A stretch of 27,900 nucleotides of DNA. Source: Scenedesmus sp. ARA3. Taxonomy: Eukaryota > Chlorophyta > Chlorophyceae > Sphaeropleales > Scenedesmaceae. Shown here in pieces: positions 8,501 through 17,020 of this stretch. The notes under the pieces are model-generated. The model made no database searches. It worked only from the letters and a program-made list of their open reading frames with translations, and had not been told where the DNA came from. Where the stretch lies: NCBI GenBank assembly GCA_004335835.1, contig RWJK01001406.1:1-27900 (forward strand), read 5' to 3'. Position 1 is the first letter of the stretch. Each line of letters opens with the position of its first letter. Made by a program: the position numbers and the translations under genes.

Positions 8501-11471
8501 ACCAGCACCAGAGTGATGAACCACGGGAAGAAGGAGCGGCGCGTGCGGCGCGGGCGCTGCAACAGCCACAAGATTAACGCAAGAAGTGATGTTGTGGGAT
8601 ATGGTTATGGGTCGAGCATGTGGCACGGCTGTTGCAGCGTGATGAACCAGGGGAAGAAGGAGCGGCGCGTGCGGCGCGGGCGCTGCGGCTTAACATCAGA
8701 AATTCGCAGACATGCGGTGTCAAGAGACATGGTTATGGCTGAGGCATGTAGGATGGCTACTGCAGCGAGAGGAACCAGGGGAGGAAGGAGCGGCGCGTGC
8801 GGCGCGGGCGCTGCGCCAGCAACATAAGGAAAGCACAACATGCGATGTCGAACAAACACGGCTATGAATCTAGCATGTCATGTGCGTGATAGTTGCAGAC
8901 ATAATGGAGCAGTGCTCCTCTTTTTACCGCTCCAGTGGGGCGCGGGGCCGATGGCGTTGTTGCTATCGGTGGCATTTGATGATGATGGCATGCGTCAGGA
9001 TGCCCCAGCACTCACCCTGTGCTGCCTGCATGCCGACATGTAGGGCACCCACATCAGCGCAATGCTCAGGGCCAGGAAGAACACCAGCAGAGCACACTCG
9101 ATGGCCACGAGCGCCCACCCATGCAAGTTGAGCCAACAGAAAAACACGTGTCACTTGCCTTCAACCACATGCTGCTGCGTGTGGTTGTGGCCATTACACT
9201 TCATCAAAACATCTGATCATTAGCACGGGCATGCATCCGCATGTGCCGCAACACTCACCCTGTGCTGCCTGCATGCGGACATGTAGGGCACCCACATCAG
9301 TGCAATGCTCAGGGCCAGGAAGAACACCAGCAAGGCACACTCAATGGCCACGAGCGCCCACAGCGCCTTCACTTCAATCTTATCAATGCCCTGCAACATA
9401 AGCAGACGACAGGAGCAAGGCAGTGAGGGTTAGCTGTGACTGTGTTGAGTTGCTAGTGGATGAACATGTTGTAAAAACAGCTGACACAATTTTAAATCAT
9501 TGTGGCAGTCCTGCTGGGAGGGGCGGATGGGCTGCTTCACCACTGCTGCGTGTGCTGCCTTTACTAGAGATACATGTACCGATCCCTGTGTGCACTATGT
9601 GAAAGTTCGGGGCAAGCTGTGCCACTGAACCCCATGAGGCTGACCAGCCACCTGCACCATCCCATTGCCCCGTTGTTTCAATGAAACCTGGTCAGTGAAG
9701 CCATTAGGGCTGGCCAGCCACCTGCGCCACCCCATAGCCCCGTTGCTTGTTTTACATCCTGGCGTACATGAAGCCCCGCAGCTTGATAAAGCATCTCGGC
9801 TGCCATGCTTCGATGCTCGAGACGTAGTAAAAACTCCTCGTTACGCACCTGGTAGCCGTTGTTTGGCACCTGCTTGCTGGCCAGCTTGGGGAACCCCAGC
9901 CACTGCAGCTGGCCCCACACCAGGCTGTTTTGCACAATCTGCACAGCAGACACACAGCAGCAGAACAAATGAAGAAACAACCGCACAGCACAGACAGCAG
10001 GGGTTGTAGCAGAGATGCGAAGATACAGACGAGTGAACGTTCTGGCACATAATCCGCTGTGCAGGCATGAAGGCATGCAGCGCTCCACCTCGCGTATAGA
10101 AAGCCAGTGCAGCAACGTATGCCAGCAGCTGCTGACCTGAGTAGCATATATCCCAACAAACTCAATGTAAACATGCGACTTCTGTGGCAGCTACATAGGC
10201 CAGACGATCCTGTGTTTCTTCATGCCTGTGCATAAATGTTTTTTACACCGCTCTTCTACAGTGCGTGCCTGAAGGCATTCAAGCTATGCAGCCCCCTACG
10301 CTCAGAGTGGTGCATGAGATGTGGAAAAAAAGGCATGGCCCCTTGGCCGCGTCAAGGGGCCACGCCTGTTGTTCAACATCTCAAGTGCCGCTGTGAGCAT
10401 GGGGCGCTGCCCAGCTTTATATGATGCCAGGCACGCACTGTAGTTTGAAAGTATAAGCATACAAATGCTTGTTACATTCAGTGCGAAGCATAGACATTGG
10501 CAAAGCGTCTCTGCACCCCACCCTACAACATGCACCCCATCTCACCTGGAAGCCTGTCCAGCCAGTGACAGCAACAGTCCACAGCACCAGCACTACCACA
10601 CTCACACCAGACACCGCGATATCTTTGCGCACTGGAACCAATATCTTTGCGCCTTGCAACCAAAGTTGCTGCTGCCCACCATGCCCGACAGCTGCACTGC
10701 ACAGCCGGTCGGCTAGCAGCCTTTACTTATAACTGCTGTCTCTGCGCCCCACCCCAAAAAACGCACCAAAACAAACTCAAAACAATCTTCCAGCACCGCA
10801 TCTCACCTGGAAGCCTGTCCAGCCAGTGACAGCAACCGTCCACAGCACCAGCACTGCCACGCTCACGCCAGACACTGCAGTCTCCTTGGCGGTGTAAAGC
10901 GTGTCGCCTATGGATGCGTGCGGCGCGTCTGGCGCGGCCGCGGCATCAGCTGAAGCTGCAGCAGCAGGACAAGTTTGTGCACCAGAAAGTGTAAATAGGT
11001 GACAAGCAACAGGGGCAACCCTGCGGGATGCATGCATGGAGTGGTGTGGGGCTACTGCCTGGTGCAGCTGCAGTAGCCCTGCAGGCTGCATATCGAAACA
11101 AAGGCTGCAAGTACAGCGATTCGTATCCGTTCATACCTCCTGGGCTGTCCACAGTCGCAAGCAGATCCTTGAGCAGTTCCTGGTGCATGTACAAGAAGCT
11201 CGAGCCACTGCCACAGCAACCAACTGCATGCAGTCCACTCACTGTGGGTCATCTGGTGAGCCGCTGGTGCCGCAACCACAGGTTCATGTTCCTGTTCCGA
11301 CTTGTCCTTGCTGCCAAACAAGGAGAAGCCATGCTTCTTCTCTGCATGGGGTGCTAGCTCAACTGCTGCCTCCGGCGCCGGCACGACAACAGCAGGCACC
11401 ACTGCTGGTGCCTCTGCATCCACAGTCGGCGCTTCTGCCTCTGCTGCTGCTTTCTTGCTGAACAGCCCCAT
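5593..11471 (-). CDS. Unrecognised polytopic membrane protein, 9 exons, about 467 aa
   Basis: Exons on the minus strand, 5' to 3': 11471-11243, 10955-10807, 9938-9849, 9390-9259, 8556-8432, 8264-8210, 7895-7662, 6647-6423, 5757-5593. All junctions are GT/AG and phases match throughout (1,0,0,0,2,0,0,0). The protein starts MGLFSKKAAAE, has an Ala/Pro/Val/Glu-rich hydrophilic N-terminus (about 1-103), then about seven hydrophobic segments near 104-125, 165-192, 209-233, 277-294, 304-320, 346-370 and 435-457. The third follows an Arg-rich stretch (RPRRTRRS, about 201-208). An acidic/His cluster YYEDEHEEEH sits at about 393-402 before the last segment. The tail is short and basic (HRKVLAPSKH). 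I do not recognise the family; a transporter or sensor role would be a guess. Five exons have partial copies in adjacent introns (see repeats). A further mini-exon between exons 3 and 4 cannot be excluded. Confidence 0.75.
6704..6881 (-). repeat. Two partial copies of the 5' end of exon 8, with acceptor, of the membrane protein gene
   Basis: 6780-6881 repeats 6551-6652 at an offset of 229 bp. It is a near-identical copy of the acceptor and the first about 100 nt of exon 8, still coding GNFTFPAEMIVAL, with one Trp-to-Ser change further on. A shorter decayed copy of the acceptor side lies at 6704-6750. Both are upstream of the true exon in the sense direction. Neither has the rest of the exon or a donor at the proper place. 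Confidence 0.85.
6934..7662 (-). repeat. Seven-unit tandem array of the 3' end of exon 7 plus donor
   Basis: The true end of exon 7 (…QWHFVNR, donor at 7661-7660) is followed in the sense direction by six further copies of the exon end and its donor. The junction element CAGCTCACCC (plus strand; one or two changes per copy) starts near 7654, 7525, 7407, 7282, 7157, 7027 and 6934, giving spacings of 129, 118, 125, 125, 130 and 93 bp. Units carry about 65 nt of exon 7 coding sequence and about 60 nt of intron rich in CACCAGCACCAACAACA-like sequence. Some copies have frame-changing deletions, for example near 7450 and 7580. This is a minisatellite built from an exon-intron junction. Confidence 0.9.
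7920..8060 (-). repeat. Degenerate short repeats around GTGCAGTGAGAA in an intron
   Basis: Variants of GTGCAGTGAGAA, often followed by AAAGCT or GGCGCT, recur about five times in the intron between exons 6 and 7. Spacing is irregular, about 20-40 bp. No coding similarity was noticed. Confidence 0.55.
8510..8890 (-). repeat. Three tandem units of about 127 bp carrying the acceptor and start of exon 5
   Basis: The exon 5 start (RPRRTRRSFFPWF) with its CTGCAG-like acceptor occurs at 8556 (true exon) and again at about 8682 and 8810, offsets 126 and 128 bp. The intronic flanks (ATGGTTATGG…GCATGT…) are also repeated, so the unit is exon start plus intron. Only the unit at 8556 continues into a full exon with a donor. 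Confidence 0.9.
9011..9362 (-). repeat. About 109-bp copy of the 3' part of exon 4 plus donor
   Basis: 9011-9119 repeats 9254-9362 with few substitutions, offset 243 bp. The copy contains the coding sequence for the second membrane segment and the same GTGAGT donor, but no acceptor. It lies in the intron downstream of exon 4. Confidence 0.9.
9627..9760 (-). repeat. Pair of about 60-bp repeats in the intron between exons 3 and 4
   Basis: Two copies about 70 bp apart share CCAGCCACCTGC and GCCCCGTTG on the plus strand. In the sense direction each looks like an acceptor (GCAG) followed by GTGGCTGG(T/C)CAGCC. They could be remnants of, or include, a very small exon. One copy has an in-frame stop in the required phase. 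Confidence 0.6.
10331..10367 (-). other. Stable inverted repeat followed by T7 on the minus strand
   Basis: Arms 10331-10345 and 10353-10367 (15 bp, one mismatch, GC-rich, 7-nt loop) lie in the intron between exons 2 and 3. On the minus strand, which is the sense strand of the gene, the hairpin is followed directly by seven T residues (A7 at 10325-10331 on plus). It resembles a hairpin with a Pol III-like termination tract, so a small RNA is possible but unproven. Confidence 0.5.
10541..10890 (-). repeat. Copy of the 3' end of exon 2 with donor and flanking intron
   Basis: Sequence around 10541-10625 repeats 10802-10885 at an offset of 261 bp. It covers the first membrane segment (VSGVSVVVLVLWTVAV), the GTGAGATG donor and part of the intron beyond. 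The copy is cut on its 5' side (no acceptor) and is followed by a small local duplication of ATCTTTGCGC near 10620-10655. Confidence 0.85.
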
Positions 11472-11812
11472 GGTGCTGCTGCTGCTGCTTCAAGCCTTGT
11501 ATCCTGAGATGTGAAAGGAAAGCAGCAGCAAACAGGTGGCAGCCACACAATCAGTGACGAGGTTGCCTGGACCAGGCAGCCTGGTGCTGTTGTCGTCTCC
11601 GACAGCTATGCCCCTGGCATAGATCCTGCATCTGCACGGCTCTAGTAAACAAGGATACCATGTTTTATCATCCTGCCGCGTCAATGCGCTTGCTGTGGTG
11701 GCAGCGCCATCCCAGCTGAGCTGTCATAAGCGTCGCTCGCCCGTGACAGACGCAAACACGACCGAGTCACAGACACAAGACGATCATTTCAGAACAGGTT
11801 GGTAGCTTCAAC
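11472..11812. other. Divergent upstream region between the membrane protein gene and the 11813 ORF
   Basis: This 340-bp spacer separates the leftward gene starting at 11471 from the rightward ORF at 11813, so it should hold the leftward promoter. A CAGCAGCAG stretch lies just before the leftward ATG. No clear TATA box is seen. Confidence 0.4.
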
Positions 11813-12319
11813 ATGTCTGAGATGTCCGAGCACTCACCAAGCGAACGATGGACGAGTCCAGATGGAAGCCGTTCGTTAAGCACGCGACAAATTGAGCAAA
11901 CAAAAAACACTGTCACAACGACAACAACCGACACGCACGCTGTTCAAGCAGCAAGCGCCGTGCTGGACAGCAGTGACTCGAGGATGAATCAACCAAGGTA
12001 TAACACTGTTACGCAGGCCAAGCTGATGACAATGTCAATGAACCGACGTTTCCATGAAGTCAAGACATGTATGTCTGAAGGCTGCCTTGCATTGCCTCTG
12101 ACCTGCTCGACACGTGCGAAACGCTTGACACCTGCCGATCTTTTCAAACAACGCTGCAATGCAAAGTTGTTTGAAAGGGCGTCTGTGTACTCAAAACGCT
12201 TTTCGAGGAGGATGCCTCAAACAGCAACCGGTGATTCTACGTCATCGGGTATCCTTGCAGCAGCAAAGGCTCGTCTGCAGAGCAGAAAAGGTGATCGTCT
12301 TGTCCACATCAGACGTTGA
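11813..12319 (+). CDS. Hypothetical protein, 168 aa, intronless
   Basis: The frame is open from ATG at 11813 to TGA at 12317-12319, in a stretch free of trinucleotide repeats, so its length is not a repeat artefact. The product is hydrophilic. The N-terminal third is Ser/Thr-rich (TVTTTTTD). The C-terminal half is basic (PADLFKQRCNAKLFERAS, SRRMPQ, KARLQSRK). There is no signal peptide, membrane segment or recognised domain. It could instead belong to the 5' end of the EF-hand gene downstream, but the obvious donor (AAAAG before GTGATC at 12291) is in the wrong phase for the next good acceptor. Coding status is uncertain. Confidence 0.4.
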   Translation: MSEMSEHSPSERWTSPDGSRSLSTRQIEQTKNTVTTTTTDTHAVQAASAVLDSSDSRMNQPRYNTVTQAKLMTMSMNRRFHEVKTCMSEGCLALPLTCSTRAKRLTPADLFKQRCNAKLFERASVYSKRFSRRMPQTATGDSTSSGILAAAKARLQSRKGDRLVHIRR

Positions 12320-12524
12320 CATGGGAAGCAGTTGATATTGCCTGTAAAGTAGCATTCAGGCTGTTGCGAGCTGTCAGCGGGCTTATGCTGAGGTCCAGGC
12401 TGCACCTTCAGCAGCAGCAGGAACAGGACAGCACAACGCAGTGCTAGTGCCACATCATGAATTTAAAATCATAAGGCTGTGATGATTGGTGTGATGTATA
12501 TACAAATGATTTTGCTGACCAAAC

Positions 12525-12835
12525 ATGGGTCAAGTCAGCACAAGCGGCGCGCTTGCATTGCCCACACAGTGGCTGCATGCCTGTGCGACATCAGCCATGC
12601 ACTGCTGGCTTCATTGCTTGCTTTTTATTCTAGCCCTGCAACAATGCGTTTTTTCCTGCAGGATGATAAGCCGGGTAAGCCCAAGAACAAGCAGGAGGAG
12701 TACATTGAGGCACTCAAGAAGGGAGGCGTGGTGAGCGCAGCTGCTGCATCTGCATCTGCTGTGCATTTTACTGCACGGCTTGATGGCAGTTGCATTGCGG
12801 CAGCAGCTGCAGGGCAGGCAGCTACAGCCATCGAT

Positions 12836-12867
<32 letters not shown>

Positions 12868-14708
12868 TGCTGCAGCAGCGGCATAGTGGCATCGACAGCA
12901 GCAATAGTAGCAGCAGGGCTATGCCTGTGGAGCGGCAACGCCTGACACCCAACTTAGCTGCTGCGATGCGTCCGCACCTGCCTTACCTGCTGCAAGGCGT
13001 GGCAAGTTACAACTAGCAGCAGCGCCTCTGTTCTTGTCTCTGGAACTGTACTGCTGGCACCGCGCTGCTGCACAACATGCAAACCTTCCACTTTGCTTGG
13101 TTGTTTATATGCAAATGGCAACCTGACTGCTGCACAACAGGACCAGAAGACTGCCAAGACCATCCTTGAGCGCTGGAAGGAGACCGGTGCAGACACAGAC
13201 CCCAGCCAGCTGCGCAAACTGTTCCTGAAGCAGAGCCTGGTGCCCATCACAGCATCATTGATTCAGGTGGGCTGTGCACTGTGGCTTTGCAGGGCGTTTG
13301 CAGCTCTGCCATGCAGCATGCCTGGTGAACTGCAGTATGCCTGGTGCCCATCACAGCATCTCTGATTCAGCTGAGGCAGTGAGACAATAGCTTTGCAGTG
13401 TGGCAGTGCAGGGCGTCTGAAGCTTTGCCGAATGTCTTCATGCATTGAAGGCATTGCAGCATGCCTGGTGCAGTGCAAATGGTGTGCCAGTGTTGGCGGC
13501 AGCAGTTCATTGCGGTGGCGGCAACTGTTCTGCCTGCTGCATGCCCAACGCGAAGGACTACTTGCCGCACTCGATGCCTGAACTGCATGCCTGGAAGCTT
13601 TCACCGCAAGCTCGCAAGCTGTCACTTCGGCGGTCAGCTGTGTGTGGGCCTGCCTGCCGTTTGTTGATGCGCAAACTGCATGCCTGGAGTGTTGACCGCT
13701 CATTGGCAGCCCGCATTCTTTCGCCTACCTTTTAATAGCTGTGGACCTGCCTGCCGCATGTTTGCTGCTGCGCCTGCAGCTGCTGTTTGATGCTGGGGCG
13801 GCTTATTCGCTGTTTATGACAGCGGGATTCTTCGCGCTGGGGCCTCCCTTTTTTGGGCGCACAGTGCTGGTGCTGGCGGGCGATTTCCTCGCGATCTACT
13901 TTGCGATCTGCCTGCTGTTTGACATTGTGACGCTGACATCCGTGCTGATCAGTACTGCGCGGCTAGGCACTACGCCAGTGGCTTTCTTTGATGGTGAGCT
14001 CTGTTTCTTGTGCTGCTTGGATTGCGTGTGTACTGTGCTGCTCATGCATACGTGATGATACCTGCATTGCCCTGCGAGGAGCGTGCTACATGCCTCACTG
14101 CTGCTGACAAATGCATTATCTTTGAGATTCTGTTCACCTTGTCCCGCCTCGTCCTGCAGCTGTCAAGACCATCGCAGCACCGGCAGGCAGCAGCACAGCA
14201 GCAGACGGCCTCAAGATTGTGGAGAAGGCCAAGGCAGCAGTGTCAGCAGTAAAGGTGGCTGCAGCACTGGATGCAATTGCTGGGCTGCTCGAGGCCAGCC
14301 TGTCTGGCAAGCCTGCTGCTGCTGCTGGGGCGGATGGGTCGAAGGGCCAGGCGCTGAAAAGCACGGACACGCTGTCAAACCTGTCGGCCTACCTCACACT
14401 GTACAGGTGAGCTGTCTCCTGGTCTGTCAAGCTGTGTGCCTCGCAGCAGCATCTTTTCGGCAACAGCAAGTTCGGTTGCAGCCCCACACACTTTGAAGTA
14501 TCCGCGGCTTTGAGAGCATGCTGCCCTGCACAGTGTGCCTGTACTGCCAGCCTTCACCCCTCCCATGTAAAGCTGTATCTCCCAGAACATGCCAGCAATG
14601 ATGTGCCAGCAGTAATATTGTCCGACGTCACCACCACGACTTGGTGCTTACCAGTACTCGCTGCCGCTGCTGCTGCTGCTGCTGCCGCCGCCGCCGCCGC
14701 CGCCGCTG

Positions 14709-14739
<31 letters not shown>

Positions 14740-15662
14740 AGGGCTGAGTCTCAGGCTGGCTTCGACCCCTCCAGCGTGGGCATGAGCGAGGCGGAGGCAG
14801 CCAACATCGCGCTGGTCTTCGGGCAGGTGCGCTGTGTTTTCACATATTTGGTCTGAAAAGCAGACATGTGTTTTGGCAGGTGCACTGATATGCCTGGTAT
14901 ATGAGTTGAGCGGTCTGGCCTTCTTGCAGTTGCGCTGCTTTGTGACGTAACTTTCATGTTGAGCAGTCTGGTTTCTTGGCAGGTTTGCTGTGTTTGGATG
15001 CGCAGTTTGGTATGCGGGTGCGTCTAGCCAAACGTACTGCCACACCGCACATGGCAGTGCGCTGCATAGTGCAGCTGCTGTGCATGCAGCATTGCTGTTG
15101 TTCTAAACTGCTCCTGGCAAACAACTGCTTCTGGTCTGACGCTTTCAAACAACGCTGCTGAACAGGCGGACATCATAACAGAGCATAAATTGGTACAAAC
15201 TGCACACAGTCCAACACACCTCGCTGTTTGTTTATCGCATGTTTACACCTGCATGTCTGCATGTCTGCCTGTCTGCCGCAGTATGACTTGGATGACAACG
15301 GCAGGCTTGACAGCAACGAGTTTGTCAAGATGCTGGGCACGCTGGGCGCTGATGTCAGCACCAGCGAGGCAGAGGCAGCGATGGAGGTGAGCCGGCAGCT
15401 GGCAGCATGCCATGCATGGCCAAAAGCAGGTGCAGTTGTGACATGATGTGCTGCTGGTAGCGCTGTGATGCCGTCAGCACCAGCGAGGCAGCGATGGAGG
15501 TGCGCCGGCCAGCTGGCAGCATGCACTGCAACAACATAGTACAACTGCACTTCATGACGGCATGTCCTGCAAGTAGTGATGTGATGCCGTAGTATGGTAG
15601 CGTGAGTTTGCAGCACATATTGGTCAGTCGCTGATTTATGTGTGCTGCCGCTGCTGCTGCTG

Positions 15663-15702
<40 letters not shown>

Positions 15703-15789
15703 CCGCAGATCATGGACGCTAACAAGGACGGCTTCATTACGTTTGACGAGTTTGCAACATGGTGGGCAGCACGCAAGAAGGGCAAGTGA
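12525..15789 (+). CDS. Membrane protein with C-terminal EF-hand pair, 8 exons, about 311 aa
   Basis: Exons: 12525-12533 (uncertain, coding MGQ), 12662-12730, 13141-13266, 13780-13993, 14160-14406, 14742-14826, 15282-15386, 15709-15789. Apart from exon 1, junctions are GT/AG with matching phases (0,0,1,2,0,0). Domains: a Lys-rich start (DDKPGKPKNKQEEY); a hydrophilic helix-like exon 3 ending SLVPITASLIQ; a very hydrophobic exon 4 (about 69-126) with two or three membrane segments; an Ala-rich stretch (about 140-222); then two EF-hands. Loop 1 is DLDDNGRLDSNE (about 252-263) and loop 2 is DANKDGFITFDE (about 288-299). Both have Asp at 1, Asp/Asn at 3, Gly at 6 and Glu at 12, so both should bind calcium. 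It ends WWAARKKGK. A calcium-regulated membrane role is inferred; the family is not recognised. The real first exon may lie elsewhere upstream, since exon 2 starts after a strong TTTTTTCCTGCAG acceptor and needs a phase-0 donor. Confidence 0.75.
12838..12868 (+). repeat. (AGC)n trinucleotide tract in intron 2 of the EF-hand gene
   Basis: About ten uninterrupted AGC units, followed by an interrupted CAG/CTG stretch. It is intronic, so the poly-Ala/poly-Gln ORFs over it are not coding. Confidence 0.85.
13230..13370 (+). repeat. Copy of the 3' end of exon 3 of the EF-hand gene
   Basis: About 13339-13370 repeats 13233-13266 at an offset of 104 bp (SLVPITASLIQ coding end). In the copy the donor CAGGTG has become CAGCTG, so it should not splice. 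Intronic flank (TTTGCAG…GCAGGGCGT) is also partly repeated near 13281 and 13410. Confidence 0.85.
13636..13779 (+). repeat. Copy of the acceptor-side flank of exon 4 of the EF-hand gene
   Basis: 13639-13673 resembles 13740-13775: GTGG(G/A)CCTGCCTGCCG followed by a TTTGTTGATGCGC / TTTGCTGCTGCGC end. Offset is about 100 bp. The copy stops before the exon. Confidence 0.65.
14661..14741 (+). repeat. CTG/CCG trinucleotide tract ending in the exon 6 acceptor
   Basis: About 80 bp of CTG and CCG units run directly into CTGCAG, the acceptor of exon 6 (exon starts at 14742). The tract occupies the usual polypyrimidine position. Confidence 0.85.
14818..14990 (+). repeat. About 52-bp repeats of the exon 6 end and donor
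   Basis: Four degenerate copies of the exon 6 end/donor element have their CAG at 14824 (true junction), 14877, 14927 and 14980, spacings 53, 50 and 53 bp. The parent reads TTCGGGCAGGTGCGCTGTG; the second and fourth copies keep CAGGT. The flank TTGAGC(G/A)GTCTGG is shared by the last two. Confidence 0.7.
15350..15530 (+). repeat. Copy of the 3' end of exon 7 (first EF-hand exon) plus donor
   Basis: About 15461-15530 repeats 15345-15415 at an offset of 113-115 bp. It covers GTCAGCACCAGCGAGGCA, ATGGAGGTG and the intronic CCGGCAGCTGGCAGCATGC. The copy lacks a 6-nt stretch and retains ATGGAG/GTGCGC, a usable donor. Confidence 0.9.
15643..15702 (+). repeat. (TGC)n tract just upstream of the last exon of the EF-hand gene
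   Basis: About 60 bp of nearly pure TGC units end in GGCCGCAG, the acceptor of exon 8 (exon starts at 15709). Confidence 0.85.
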
Positions 15790-17020
15790 GGCAGGGCAGA
15801 GTGGGAGCCAGGTGCATCATATATCCTGGTGTGTTACTTCTTTTGCTGTAGGGCATCTTGAGGCTGCAGTAGCAACAGCACCAGCAGCAGAAACCATTGA
15901 GGGTGGCAGGATGCAAAACGAGCGCAGCTGCAGGCAACTGATGTGAAGAATATGATGTGCGCACGGTGACAAATTTCATGTGTACAGAACCTCCCATCTA
16001 TCTTCCACATGGCAAAGGTGATGCGCAACTGGTGTGACATGTGAGGTGCAGCTGCACACTTTGTGAAGCAGCGCGCCTGGGGCTGAGAGTGAACTGGGGT
16101 GTGGGCAGCACTATCTGTGCGTGGCGCTGTTACTTCAGCCAGGACTAAACACGGGGTGTACTGAATTATAAACACCCCTTGGTGTTGATATAGTTGCTGC
16201 CAAACTTCATCATAGTCGGTGTGCTGGCTGTGGTTGGACTTTTGTTGTGCTCAGCGCGATGTCCAGGCTGTCCAGGCTTGACAGTAAGCGCTGCACGCGA
16301 ACATTGCTGATGATTTGGTATATGCTGACCGCCTCATGCTGCAATGCACTGCATTGCATGATGCATGCACAGTCGAATCTGCATCGTGTGCTCATCAGCA
16401 TCAATGATGAGTTCTGGGTGCTGTACTTGGGCTCAGCAAACTAGTCAGCCCAGCTGGTGTGGCATGCTGGCAGGTTGTCCGTACATCAACACAGCCCGCC
16501 GCACGTGTTATGTAGCCTTGATGATCGTGTTCTTCCCCGCATCCTGACGAAGCCTGCAAGTGGATCGGTCGCCTTGTTTTGCAACGACGTGATGGCGAGA
16601 AGTTTGACCGAAGCCTCTTGCTGAAACACTGATAGCAGACAACAGACTGTAACTTATTTGGTCGTTTAAACATATGTGATACTATTTGTGCATGGAATTG
16701 TCATGTGCAAGGCGCGAAACCCTATTCTGCCGTGTTGCGAAGGTGCAGTTGCCTTACACAGTGCCCGCCACGTGCCTGTGTTCTGTAAACAAGCTTTCAA
16801 CACTTTTTGTTTCCCTTCAAGATCGACGCCGTTGACTTTCTGGCTAGCTCCCCAGCAGAAAGTGCATACTGCTGCTTGGTTGGGGGTGCTCTTGGCCTGA
16901 CACAACCACTTAGCATGCTGCCCTACTAAAGGGTTGAGCTGCCGACACGGCTCCTGTTATAGTCGCAGCAGCCGATTTTGAGAGTGCTGGATTCAGGGAC
17001 GGCAGCGCCCGTGCAGCTCC
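15790..17020. other. 3' UTR of the EF-hand gene and upstream region of IFT56; no other gene recognised
   Basis: No ORF here has exon-like character. The 5' half should be the EF-hand 3' UTR and the 3' half the IFT56 promoter and leader. No clear TATA box, RNA gene or mobile element is seen. Confidence 0.5.
16648..16652 (+). terminator. Candidate TGTAA polyadenylation signal of the EF-hand gene
   Basis: First TGTAA downstream of the stop at 15787-15789, implying a long 3' UTR of about 870 nt. A second TGTAA lies near 16784. Assignment is inferred. Confidence 0.4.

Noticed and set aside
12838..12886. Poly-Ala/poly-Gln coding run in the EF-hand gene
   Set aside because: It follows the phase-0 donor of exon 2 (GTG/GTGAGC at 12731), so the tract is intronic.
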